Shown here: positions 1 to 7,955 of the stretch, one piece after another
Numbering within the stretch: position 1 is the stretch's first letter
Layout: every line of letters begins with the position of its first letter
Translations under genes and position numbers: made by a program
The notes under the pieces: generated by a model
What the model saw: the letters and a program-made list of their open reading frames with translations, nothing else
Database searches by the model: none
What the model was told of the DNA's origin: nothing
Source: JBGTLW01 sp041743835
GTDB lineage: Bacteria > Planctomycetota > Phycisphaerae > Phycisphaerales > Phycisphaeraceae
Length of the DNA: 27,303 nucleotides
Direction: 5' to 3'
Assembly (NCBI GenBank): GCA_041743835.1
Contig: JBGTLW010000101.1
Span: 1-27,303, forward strand

Positions 1-223
1 CGCTGGCTGCTCCAGGCTCGGCCAGCACCGTATCGACCCCCGACGCCGTGGACCGAACTCGGTGCTCGCCGACCGCTTCATCCCCGATCATGGGCATGGC
101 CACGCTTGGCGGCGTGAGGACGCGGGTTTTTCAGGGACGACGAATTAAATGGGATGCGTATAAGTCAGCACATGCTCGGCCCGCGTAATTCGACTAGGGG
201 TAAGCGGGTACTTGTACGCGCTC

Positions 224-1432
224 TTACGCATTCCGGCGCATCAACATGGGCGTCACAGTGCCGTGCAGCACGATGGAGAGCAAAACGATAAACCCCGCTA
301 CCGCCCACAGCATGTCTGCGTGATGGCCGTCGAAGCCACCCGCATTCAGACCGTACGCAAGGTAATAGAACGTTCCGATACCGCGTATGCCCAGGGTGGC
401 GATCACGAGCCGCTCCCCGTAGTGTGCCTTGGTGCGGACAAGACCAAGCACGCCAGCCGCGGGTCGGATCAACAACAGGAACGCCAAGGCCAGCAACGCA
501 CCCGGCCACGTCAAAGCCGCGAACAGGCCGTGCGAAATCGCCATGCCAAATAGCAGCAGCAGTGCCACCATCAAGTGCTGTTCAATCTGCTCGGCAAAGT
601 CGTGGACGTGCTTGTGATACTCGTGGTTGGCTTCGTAGCGGCGAAACATCATGGCCGCGACGAATACACCGATGAATCCGTAGCCGTGGATCAACTCGGT
701 GCCGCCGTAGGCTACCAGCGTGAGCGCCATGGCCATGAGTCCGTCGCTCACGGCATTGGGCTTGGCGTAGCGGAAGGTGATCATTGCTATGACGTGTCCC
801 ACCGCCGCACCCGCGGTGACGCCGGCCACGACTTTCCATATCACGTCCACCGCCAGCCACTGCGTGAGCCCCCCCATGGCCAGGCCGGTCACGGCGACAA
901 CGCCCGCCAGATTCACAAACGGAAACGCCAGGCCGTCATTCAACCCCGCCTCACTTGTTAAGGCGAATCGAACCTCCCGCTCGTGCCCTTCACCCGGCGG
1001 ACCGACCTGTACTTCCGAAGCAAGCACCGGGTCGGTCGGCGCGGCCACCGCCCCCAGCAGGATCGCCCCCGCAAGCGGCAAGCCTAAAACAAATACCCCG
1101 CCCAGCGCCAACGCCGCGATGCATAGCGGCATGGTGATAGCCAACAATCCCCATGTTGATCGCCACCGCTGCCAACCGAATGGGCGGTCCAGTTTTAACC
1201 CCGCGCTTAGCAGCGAGATGATGACCGCAAGTTCCGCAAGGTGCTCGGTGAAAGTGCCATTCTCCATCGGGTCCACGCGTGGCGATCCTGGCCAGAGCCA
1301 AGGCAATGCTGCCCCAGCGCCGACCAGCAGGATTGGCATCGAAACCGGCAGCGGTTTGAACCACTGCGGAAGTATCGCTGTGGCCAGCATCGCCATCCCC
1401 AGAATTGAAATGCCGATGACGTAGTCATTCAT
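224..1432 (-). CDS. Cation:proton antiporter (CPA1-type Na+/H+ exchanger)
   Basis: This encodes a 402-residue polytopic inner-membrane protein that probably exchanges Na+ (or K+) for H+. It is hydrophobic almost throughout, with about 10-12 membrane segments. The loop after the fourth or fifth segment reads APTDPVLASEVQVG, the ion-binding Asp signature of CPA1/NhaP-type exchangers. It is followed by SEAGLNDGLAFPFV, the conserved Glu/Asn-Asp segment of the next helix. Length fits the transport domain without a long cytoplasmic regulatory tail. The ATG at 1432 starts MNDYVIGISIL, directly entering the first membrane helix; no strong ribosome binding site is visible. It is divergent from the MgtC-like gene across about 190 bp that must hold both promoters. 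The family is clear; ion preference cannot be read from the sequence. Confidence 0.9.
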   Translation of the reverse strand: MNDYVIGISILGMAMLATAILPQWFKPLPVSMPILLVGAGAALPWLWPGSPRVDPMENGTFTEHLAELAVIISLLSAGLKLDRPFGWQRWRSTWGLLAITMPLCIAALALGGVFVLGLPLAGAILLGAVAAPTDPVLASEVQVGPPGEGHEREVRFALTSEAGLNDGLAFPFVNLAGVVAVTGLAMGGLTQWLAVDVIWKVVAGVTAGAAVGHVIAMITFRYAKPNAVSDGLMAMALTLVAYGGTELIHGYGFIGVFVAAMMFRRYEANHEYHKHVHDFAEQIEQHLMVALLLLFGMAISHGLFAALTWPGALLALAFLLLIRPAAGVLGLVRTKAHYGERLVIATLGIRGIGTFYYLAYGLNAGGFDGHHADMLWAVAGFIVLLSIVLHGTVTPMLMRRNA

Positions 1433-1625
1433 GATTGACCAATATCTTCAACGCTACGTGCGATAGTGTACTTGTTTGCTGCAAATATAGGCGCAAACAC
1501 ACGACGCGTCGTCTGCTGGTTATGGATTCACAGCAGGCGGACAACGCGTTGACGCCTACCCGCACGGGATCAACTTTTTCTGCGAAACACTCGGAATATG
1601 TGGCCGCCGGGATTATGATGAATGC

Positions 1626-2372
1626 ATGTCGTGGATCACAGTGATGAGCGATCATTTGGATGCCTGGTTTGCAGGGTTCGGGTGGACCAGCGAGGCGCTG
1701 TGTCGCATGGGTATCGCGGCACTGTTGGGCGGTCTGGTCGGTATTGAGCGGGAATGGCGGGGTAGAGACGCGGGGTTTCGCACGCACCTGCTCGTCTGCT
1801 TAGGTGCGGCGTTGGCGATGATCGTATCCCTGTCTTTTGCATACAAGCAGTGGTCGGGCGTACCGGGTGATGACGTACTGCAGATCGACCCCGGACGCAT
1901 CGCCTACGGCGTGATGGCGGGCATCGGCTTCCTCGGGGCGGGGGCGATCATACAACGCCCCATGTCTGTGCACGGCCTCACAACCGCCGCGAGCATCTGG
2001 GCCGTCGCAGCCATCGGACTCGCGGCGGGAATGGGCCTGTACATCATCGCCTTCTCGGCCGTGCTGCTTGTCCTGTTCACGCTCACGACGCTTAACATTG
2101 CCGACATCCTGATCGAACAGCGCCAGCAGCGGCTGCTTACTGTGGCCGCCAACGATCACCCGTCACTGATCAACGAGTTCCGTCATCTCCTTAACGAAGC
2201 AGGATTCACTGTGAGGCAACTGGGCGTGGAAAAAACCACCCATGACCCTCCCTTCAGGGTCAGCGGGCGCGTGCTTTACCAAGGCGCCGGCGAACTCGAT
2301 CGCATACGCAAACTCATCGATCAGAATGAGCGCTTCACATTCATCTCGCTCACGGAATCCGGTGAAGCGTGA
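1626..2372 (+). CDS. MgtC/SapB family membrane protein
   Basis: This encodes a 248-residue inner-membrane protein of the MgtC/SapB family. The N-terminal part (about residues 25-165) carries several membrane helices with the family hallmarks: GGLVGIEREWRGRDAGFRTH after the first helix and YGVMAGIGFLGAGAI in a later one. The soluble C-terminal part (about 170-248) is likely the small ACT-like domain seen in longer members. Some family members are linked to growth at low Mg2+ or to membrane-potential control, but most environmental homologues are uncharacterised. An internal ATG at 1644 is an equally good start because no clear ribosome binding site separates the two. The gene is divergent from the antiporter and convergent with the XylR-like gene, so it is probably monocistronic. 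Confidence 0.88.
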   Translation: MSWITVMSDHLDAWFAGFGWTSEALCRMGIAALLGGLVGIEREWRGRDAGFRTHLLVCLGAALAMIVSLSFAYKQWSGVPGDDVLQIDPGRIAYGVMAGIGFLGAGAIIQRPMSVHGLTTAASIWAVAAIGLAAGMGLYIIAFSAVLLVLFTLTTLNIADILIEQRQQRLLTVAANDHPSLINEFRHLLNEAGFTVRQLGVEKTTHDPPFRVSGRVLYQGAGELDRIRKLIDQNERFTFISLTESGEA

Positions 2373-2593
2373 GCATCGCAATGCAGCAGACCGAACCGGC
2401 TCCGCGCAATGACCGCGTGTGGGTGATAATTACGGGGGTGAGACTTGAACAACCCCACAAATACTGCGGAGAACCATCACTTTCCGAACCGGGTGATACA
2501 GAATCCGGCGCAGTCAGCGTGTACGCATCCATCCCAGCTTTAGACCTTGCCGGGCGTGACCTTTTGCATGGTTATCTCAGTGCTACCCAGGGA

Positions 2594-3769
2594 TCAGGTG
2601 ATGGCGCGGCGATAGTCACTGGGAGTCTGGCCCGTGTGCGCGCGAAACAGGGACGCCATGTGGCTGGTCGTCTTGAAGCCGCAGCGGTGGGCCACCTCGC
2701 TGAGTTTGATCTCCGGGTTCCTCAGGAACTGCTGGATGCGGCCGACCCGACGCCTGATGAGATACGCCCGCGGCGTACACCCCAGATGCTCTCTGAAACG
2801 GCGTTCGAGACTGGAGCGGGAGAGCGCGGCGTGGTGCGCCAGTTCCGCGACGTTAATGCTCTCACCCAAGTGAGCGTCGATGTACTTGATGACCAACGCA
2901 AGCTCCCCATCCGAAACGACGGTGGTGTCGGTTGAGGCACGCAGTTGCACGCCCGCGGGCGCGATGGGGTGCTCGCCTGTCTCCACGCTTTGGCCATCCA
3001 TCATGGCGTCGAGCAGTCGGGCGGCTTCATATCCCACCGCCTCCACATGCGGGGCGACGGAGGTCAGCGGCGGGTCGGACAACTCGCAGATGACCTCATC
3101 ATTATCCACCCCCAGCACGCCGACATCGTAAGGCACGCGCAGCCCCACCGCAGCGCACGCTTCAAGCACCTGCCTCCCCCGCCGATCGCTGCACGCGATG
3201 ACGCCCACGGGTTTGGGCAGATCGCGCAACCAGCGCTGGAGGGCACGCTGCTCTAGCGACTGGTACCGCTCGCCCTCGTCAATCCCGGCGGGGCCCTTCC
3301 GGCTTCCGCGTGGGCCGTGGTAGCACACGTCGGACGTTTGAGGCACCTCATACAGCCGAAGGAAGGCCTCCTGCCGCGCATCAGAAAAATCCAGGCCGGG
3401 GACGCCGCAGAAAGCGATACGCCGATACCCCTTGGACCGCAGATGCTCCATCGCGAGCCGAACGACTTCAGAGGAGTCGGTTGTGACGCACGGCATGCCG
3501 GGGAACTGCCTTGTCCCGCGTGCATCGACCGTGGGCAGATTCAGGCTGCGGACGGCCTTGAGCACCTGCGTGCTCTCGATGCGGCTGATGATTCCCGTGC
3601 CCTGCCACTGCGACAGTTCCGTCGTATTCAAGCGGCTGGGCGAAAAGCCCGGCTTCTGCCAGAACGTCCAGTGGCCGTGCAGGCGGGCGTACCGCGCGAT
3701 GCCCATCAGGCATCCCCTCCCGTAGGCGGATGACGATTCGATCAAGAGGATGACACGGCGTGTATGCAT
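2594..3769 (-). CDS. XylR-like regulator (sugar-binding domain plus AraC HTH)
   Basis: This encodes a transcription factor of the E. coli XylR type, about 391 residues. A periplasmic-binding-protein-like sensor occupies about residues 5-275, with the characteristic GVLGVDNDEVICELSDPPL segment. A C-terminal AraC-type double helix-turn-helix (about 285-390) ends in EVAHRCGFKTTSHMASLFR and GQTPSDYRR. It has no N-terminal LacI HTH, as expected for XylR. The ATG at 3769 is preferred over the GTG at 3784: it matches the usual N-terminus (MHTRRVILLIESS), and an AAGGTG lies about 12 nt upstream. It sits 16 nt after hldD and is the last gene of the heptose operon, which is unusual. The effector is probably a sugar or sugar phosphate, but the sequence does not show which. 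Confidence 0.88.
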   Translation of the reverse strand: MHTRRVILLIESSSAYGRGCLMGIARYARLHGHWTFWQKPGFSPSRLNTTELSQWQGTGIISRIESTQVLKAVRSLNLPTVDARGTRQFPGMPCVTTDSSEVVRLAMEHLRSKGYRRIAFCGVPGLDFSDARQEAFLRLYEVPQTSDVCYHGPRGSRKGPAGIDEGERYQSLEQRALQRWLRDLPKPVGVIACSDRRGRQVLEACAAVGLRVPYDVGVLGVDNDEVICELSDPPLTSVAPHVEAVGYEAARLLDAMMDGQSVETGEHPIAPAGVQLRASTDTTVVSDGELALVIKYIDAHLGESINVAELAHHAALSRSSLERRFREHLGCTPRAYLIRRRVGRIQQFLRNPEIKLSEVAHRCGFKTTSHMASLFRAHTGQTPSDYRRAIT

Positions 3770-3785
3770 CGTGGTCGCCGGCACC

Positions 3786-4745
3786 TTATCGCATCAGAGT
3801 GGTGTGCACGTAGTCCCGCACACCGTTCTCGATCGAGGTGAACGGGCTGTCGTAGCCCGCCGCACGGAGCTTGCTTATCTTCGCCTGCGTGAAGTACTGG
3901 TACTTTGCCTGCAACGCTTCGGGCATCGTGATGAACCGGATGTTCGGCGGGCGATCCATCGCCGCGAATACAGCCGTCGCCAGGTCCTTCCACGTCCGGG
4001 CCTGCCCCGTTCCGCAGTTGAACAAGCCGCCGACCGGGTGTTGCAGGAACCACAAGGTGACATCGACAGCATCATTGACATAGATGAAGTCCCGTTTCTG
4101 CTCGCCGTCCGCATACTCCGGCCTTTGGCTCTTGAAAAGCGTGACTTCTCCCGCCTCTTCGATCTGGTGATACGACTTGTGTACCACGGAGCGCATGTCG
4201 CCCTTGTGGCCCTCGCCCGGGCCGTACAAGTTGAAGTATTTGAGCCCGACGATGCGATCGAACAGCTTGCTCCGCAGGGCCCACAGATCGAACATGTGCT
4301 TGGAATAGCCATACATGTTCAGAGGCCGCAGCGTCGGGGTCACGGCATCGTCATCGTCGTATCCTTGTGAGCCGTCGCCGTATGTGGCTGCGCTGGAGGC
4401 ATAGATGAATCGGCTGCCGTGGGCAAGGCACCACTCGCACAGGGTGCGCGTGTAGTGGTAGTTGTTCCGCGCCAGGTAGTCGGCATCACGCTCGGTAGTG
4501 GCGCTGCACGCGCCGAGGTGGATGACCGCTTCGGGCGTAGCGACCCGGCCTTGCTTGACCTGATGCAGGAAAGCGTCCGGCTCCAGCAGGTCGTCATATC
4601 GCAGCCCGACGAGATTACGCCACTTATCATCCGTGCCCAGCTTGTCCACCAGCAGCAGGTCGTCCCGGCCGCGCGCGTTCAACACCGCGACGGTGTTGCG
4701 GCCGATGAACCCCGCCGCGCCCGTCACTATGATCGGCTTGGTCAT
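3786..4745 (-). CDS. hldD: ADP-L-glycero-D-manno-heptose 6-epimerase
   Basis: This encodes a 319-residue cytoplasmic NAD(P)-dependent short-chain dehydrogenase/epimerase. It converts ADP-D-glycero- to ADP-L-glycero-D-manno-heptose, the last step of heptose donor synthesis. It shows the N-terminal Rossmann motif GAAGFIG (residues 9-15), the catalytic Ser region SSAATYGDG and the catalytic YGYSK motif. The stretch LKYFNLYGPGEGHKGDMRSVVHK is conserved in HldD/RfaD. Length matches the family (about 310-320). It starts at ATG 4745, 3 nt after the hldC stop, with an AGGTGA-type ribosome binding site inside the end of hldC. The XylR-like gene follows. All four upstream genes belong to the same pathway, which makes the specific assignment secure. 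Confidence 0.93.
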   Translation of the reverse strand: MTKPIIVTGAAGFIGRNTVAVLNARGRDDLLLVDKLGTDDKWRNLVGLRYDDLLEPDAFLHQVKQGRVATPEAVIHLGACSATTERDADYLARNNYHYTRTLCEWCLAHGSRFIYASSAATYGDGSQGYDDDDAVTPTLRPLNMYGYSKHMFDLWALRSKLFDRIVGLKYFNLYGPGEGHKGDMRSVVHKSYHQIEEAGEVTLFKSQRPEYADGEQKRDFIYVNDAVDVTLWFLQHPVGGLFNCGTGQARTWKDLATAVFAAMDRPPNIRFITMPEALQAKYQYFTQAKISKLRAAGYDSPFTSIENGVRDYVHTTLMR

Positions 4746-4748
4746 GTG

Positions 4749-5246
4749 TCAGTCACCTTTCGTTCGATAGGCCTGGAGAACGCGCTCGATGGTGCCGGTC
4801 GTTGATCGCCCTTCCACCATCTCCGCGAGCGCGACGCGTCCGCCGTGCGCCTCGACCACATCCCGGCCGCTGACGTAATGGGCCCAGTCCTTGCCCTTGA
4901 TCAGCACGTCGGGCAGCACGGCGGCGATGAGGTCGCGTGGCTCGTCTTCGTCGAAAACGACAACGTAATCAACCACCTTCAGCGCACCAAGCACATAAGC
5001 GCGGTCCTGCTCGGGGTTGATCGGCCGGCTCTCGCCCTTGCTGCGGCGGACCGAGGCGTCGCTGTTCAGGCCCACGCACAACGCATCGCCTTGCGCACGG
5101 GCGAACGCGAGGTAGGTCACGTGGCCTCGGTGAAGGATGTCAAAACACCCGTTGGTAAAGGCGAGTGTCTTGCCTTCCGCATGAAGCCGGTCGCGCTCGA
5201 TGCGCATGTCTTGGGCCGTCAGAATGGTTGGTTCGGCTACTTGCAC
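4749..5246 (-). CDS. hldC: D-glycero-beta-D-manno-heptose 1-phosphate adenylyltransferase
   Basis: This encodes a 165-residue cytidylyltransferase-like enzyme that transfers AMP from ATP to heptose 1-phosphate. It corresponds to the C-terminal half of E. coli HldE (RfaE domain II). The nucleotide-binding HxGH motif lies in TNGCFDILHRGHVTYL, and further signatures are VGLNSDASVRR, LIKGKDW and the STTGTIERVL end. The GTG at 5246 is the likely start: AGGAG sits 5 nt upstream (5252-5256) inside the end of gmhA, so the two genes overlap by 10 bp. In this genome the kinase and adenylyltransferase halves of HldE are separate genes, and the kinase half is fused to a phosphatase instead. Confidence 0.92.
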   Translation of the reverse strand: MQVAEPTILTAQDMRIERDRLHAEGKTLAFTNGCFDILHRGHVTYLAFARAQGDALCVGLNSDASVRRSKGESRPINPEQDRAYVLGALKVVDYVVVFDEDEPRDLIAAVLPDVLIKGKDWAHYVSGRDVVEAHGGRVALAEMVEGRSTTGTIERVLQAYRTKGD

Positions 5247-5830
5247 GATGGCTCCTCATTTCCCACGTTTTGAACAACCTGTTCGTCAATCCACTGGCAC
5301 AGCGTGTGGTAAAGGATTTTGTGGCCTTCCTGCACATGATGCGTCACATCGGTCGGGATCATCAGCTCAATGTCGCACATGCCGCGGATGCGCCCGCCGC
5401 TTGCGCCGGTGAGGGCGGCGGTGGTCATCTTCTGTTCCTTCGCGCAGGCGACGGCACGGATGATGTTCTCGCTGTTGCCGCTGGTGCTTAACACAATCAG
5501 GATGTCTTCGGCATTGCCCAGCGCCTCGACCTGCCGGGCGAAAACCTGGTCAAAGCTAAAATCATTGCCGGCGCAGGTGATGGCCGTGGGGTCACACAGC
5601 GCGATCGCGGCCAGGGCCCTGCGATTAGCTTTAAAGCGGACGACAAGCTCTTCGGCGAAGTGCATCGCATCGGCCGCCGACCCGCCATTGCCCGCGATCA
5701 ACACCTTGCCCCGCCGCGCCCAGCACGCCAACATCGCTCGCCCAAGGTCATACAGCGGCGCTTCGAGCACGGCCAGCTTCGGGAGCAGCTCGGTCAGTTC
5801 CCGCAGATTGCGATTCAAGCCCACGTTCAT
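5237..5830 (-). CDS. gmhA: Sedoheptulose 7-phosphate isomerase (SIS domain)
   Basis: This encodes a 197-residue SIS-fold enzyme for the first pathway step, sedoheptulose-7-phosphate to D-glycero-D-manno-heptose 7-phosphate. The phosphosugar-binding loops are visible as AGNGGSAADAMHFAEELVVRF (about residues 47-67) and LSTSGNSENI. Near the C-terminus, VQEGHKILYHTLCQWIDE carries the conserved His/Glu region of GmhA. Length matches the family (190-200). The ATG at 5830 overlaps the TGA of the upstream kinase-phosphatase gene (ATGA), indicating translational coupling. The 3' end overlaps hldC by 10 bp. A related SIS isomerase with another substrate would be possible in isolation, but the surrounding hldA, hldC and hldD genes fix the role. 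Confidence 0.93.
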   Translation of the reverse strand: MNVGLNRNLRELTELLPKLAVLEAPLYDLGRAMLACWARRGKVLIAGNGGSAADAMHFAEELVVRFKANRRALAAIALCDPTAITCAGNDFSFDQVFARQVEALGNAEDILIVLSTSGNSENIIRAVACAKEQKMTTAALTGASGGRIRGMCDIELMIPTDVTHHVQEGHKILYHTLCQWIDEQVVQNVGNEEPSCK

Positions 5831-7818
5831 GAACAGCCTCCATGGTGCGCAACTGGTGCGCGCTGCGGAACGCTCGCTTCCTGTTGCACCCCAAGCGCTT
5901 CGAGCAACTGGGGCAGTTGGCTGAAGTCCGGCACGATCAGGTCCGCACCGGCGCGGATCAGTCGCGTCCGCTTGACAGGATTCAGGCCGAAACGACGCAC
6001 TTCATCGCTTGCGACACCGACCGCGATGCCGCCGGCCTGGTGGGTCAGACGGATTTCGACCGGCCCATCGCCGAAGGTGACCAGTTCGGGACCCTCAAGC
6101 CGATGCTCGCGGATCAGCCGCGTGAGCACCACCTGCTTCGCCTCCACTGCCACATCGCCAACGGCACCGAAGATGCGGCCTTCAAACAGCCCGGCGTAAC
6201 CCATCGCCTCTGCTTCAGCTTTGACATCCATCTCATCGGTGCCGCTGGCGAGGTAGAGCTTGATCCCTGCCCCGTGCAGGGACCGCAGCAGTGCCAAAGC
6301 GTTCTTCATCTGAAAGTCTTCGGGGCAAAGCTCGCCAGCGCGAAGCCTGGCCATTCGCAGGTTCACCATCGCCAGCAGTGCGTCGTTATACACCTGCTTG
6401 TAGCCGTGCATGTCGAGGACATGATCGTCGGGGACGCAGCCGAACTGCCGGACCAGCTTGACCAGCCCCTGCATCTGCACGAGCGTCTGGATGCCTGTGG
6501 TGTCATCGATGTACCGGCGAACCGCTTCGACGACCTTGCGGTAAAACGCCGGGTCCGCGTCGTTGTGACGAATGCCGAGGATCGCGCGGACCATCATTGG
6601 CTCCATGATCGCTTCCCAGCCTTGGCGCAGGACCGAGAGTGTGCCGTCGTGATCGAAGATGGCGTGGCGGATCGCGTGGCCGGTGGGCCAGGTGCGTACC
6701 CGTTCGATATCCGTCGATGCGAGGTATCGCGCTTTGCGTACATCTTCCGCCAGTTCGGGCAGATAGATATAGGCCGGGTGAGGGCCGACCTCGCGCATCT
6801 GATCTGGCGAGGCGGTCCCGGCGGTTTGCAGCTTGCGCACCGTAATGGATGCGGCCAGGTTGGCCAGGCGAATGGCAACCGGAACCTCGCCCCCACCGCC
6901 GAGCGAGGCCGCCAGCACCGCGACCACGGTGTCGCCCGCACCCACGGGGTCGGTCGGATCGTTAATTGCAATGCCATCGACGCTGTGCACTTGGTCATTC
7001 GCCACTGCCACGATGCCGCGCTCGCCGCGCGTCACAAACACCGGCTGCCCGGTGCGATGCGCCAAGCGCCTGGCGTGATCGGCGACCGTGGCGTGCGCGA
7101 GGAGTTCGTCGGGCGGAATCGCCCCGCCCAGCAGGCGGGCCGCTTCGCGGGCGTTGAGCTTTAGCATCGCGCCACGGTACAGCCCCGCGTGATCGCGCGC
7201 ATCAACCAGGAAGCGGCAGCGCGGATGTCGCGCGATCACATCGTTGATGCGTTCGATCATGTCCGGCGTCGTGATGCCGGCTGCGACCTGTTGGTTCAGC
7301 ACGACCGCGTTGACCTCCGCAGCGACCGCATCGAGCTGGTCGGCCAGTTTCTCCACGCGTGTCTCCGTGATCGCGTTGTTGCCGCCGAAGTCCAGGCGGC
7401 TTAGCTCCCGCTCCGCCATGCAGGGCTTGGCGTACACGGGGGTCTGCCAGTCGGGCTGGTCGTTGAGCAGGTGCGTCAGGTCGACTCCGGCATCATGGAG
7501 GAGGCCCTTGAGCGCGTGGCCAAACAGGTCATCGCCAACCATCCCGATGGCACGGACCTCGGCCACGCCAAGCGCCGCAAGATTGACCGCCACGTTGCCC
7601 GCGCCGCCCGCGCTGTAACGCTGCTCATGCACATGCTTGACGGGCAGCCCGGTCTCGAGCGACCGCCCGTCCGAGTCCGGGTCAAGCAGCCAATACGCAT
7701 CGAGGCAAAAGTCCCCGAACACCGCCACACGCGCCTTGGCAAGATCGGCGAGGCCGACGTCCAGCCATGTCGGCCCCGTGTCGGCTCCGCAGTGTGGGAT
7801 GTCAAGTTGACTTGTCAT
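5827..7818 (-). CDS. Fused heptose-7-phosphate kinase (HldA/RfaE1) and HAD phosphatase
   Basis: This encodes a 663-residue two-domain protein. Residues about 25-340 form a PfkB/ribokinase-type kinase with GGAGNVAVNLA at 71-81 and DPVGAGD at 290-296, carrying the catalytic base Asp. It matches RfaE domain I, which phosphorylates heptose 7-phosphate at C1. Residues about 380-640 form a HAD-superfamily hydrolase. Its nucleophile loop is FDHDGT (388-393), motif II is ASGTD (524-528), the motif III Lys is near 561, and the motif IV acidic loop is FGDGPVE (582-588). A helical cap insert lies between motifs I and II, unlike the compact HisB-like GmhB. The natural inference is that this domain removes the 7-phosphate of heptose 1,7-bisphosphate. 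It is the first gene of the heptose operon; the ribosome binding site is weak. Confidence 0.88.
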   Translation of the reverse strand: MTSQLDIPHCGADTGPTWLDVGLADLAKARVAVFGDFCLDAYWLLDPDSDGRSLETGLPVKHVHEQRYSAGGAGNVAVNLAALGVAEVRAIGMVGDDLFGHALKGLLHDAGVDLTHLLNDQPDWQTPVYAKPCMAERELSRLDFGGNNAITETRVEKLADQLDAVAAEVNAVVLNQQVAAGITTPDMIERINDVIARHPRCRFLVDARDHAGLYRGAMLKLNAREAARLLGGAIPPDELLAHATVADHARRLAHRTGQPVFVTRGERGIVAVANDQVHSVDGIAINDPTDPVGAGDTVVAVLAASLGGGGEVPVAIRLANLAASITVRKLQTAGTASPDQMREVGPHPAYIYLPELAEDVRKARYLASTDIERVRTWPTGHAIRHAIFDHDGTLSVLRQGWEAIMEPMMVRAILGIRHNDADPAFYRKVVEAVRRYIDDTTGIQTLVQMQGLVKLVRQFGCVPDDHVLDMHGYKQVYNDALLAMVNLRMARLRAGELCPEDFQMKNALALLRSLHGAGIKLYLASGTDEMDVKAEAEAMGYAGLFEGRIFGAVGDVAVEAKQVVLTRLIREHRLEGPELVTFGDGPVEIRLTHQAGGIAVGVASDEVRRFGLNPVKRTRLIRAGADLIVPDFSQLPQLLEALGVQQEASVPQRAPVAHHGGCS

Positions 7819-7897
7819 TTAAAGGGTTCTACGCAGGTCGTTTAACGCCGGATGCTATCACAAAGCAACAATAAATCACGCAATAAAACTCCAAAAT

Positions 7898-7926
7898 TCA
7901 CCAGATACCTCGAAAAGTTGTATTAT
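7898..7926 (+). promoter_or_regulatory. Candidate sigma70-type promoter of the GntR/LacI gene
   Basis: In the AT-rich divergent region between the heptose operon and the regulator gene, TATTAT (7921-7926) matches the -10 consensus in five of six bases. TTCACC (7897-7902) is a weak -35 about 18 nt upstream. Start codon 7956 would then lie about 24 nt from the transcription start, with AGGAG at 7944-7948. This is pattern matching only. Confidence 0.3.
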
Positions 7927-7955
7927 CATTATGTCGCGTCAACAGGAGCTGCAGC

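Noticed and set aside
1..150. Possible partial gene at the left edge on either strand
   Set aside because: Frames run off the edge but are short, and none shows recognisable protein features; nothing can be supported in 1-223.
777..1424. Plus-strand open frame of 215 codons
   Set aside because: It is antisense to the antiporter; the translation is Pro/Ser/Thr-rich low complexity typical of shadow frames in GC-rich DNA.
2373..2593. Terminator search between the convergent MgtC and XylR-like genes
   Set aside because: Only a weak GGGGT/ACCCC pairing with a 12-nt loop and no T-tract was seen.
2369..2935. Plus-strand open frame overlapping the MgtC stop by GTGA
   Set aside because: The overlap looks tempting, but more than half of the frame is antisense to the AraC domain of the XylR-like gene and the product resembles nothing.
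5842..7164. Plus-strand open frame of 440 codons
   Set aside because: It lies opposite the kinase-phosphatase fusion, whose motifs are unmistakable; the plus-strand product is His/Arg-rich with no family features.
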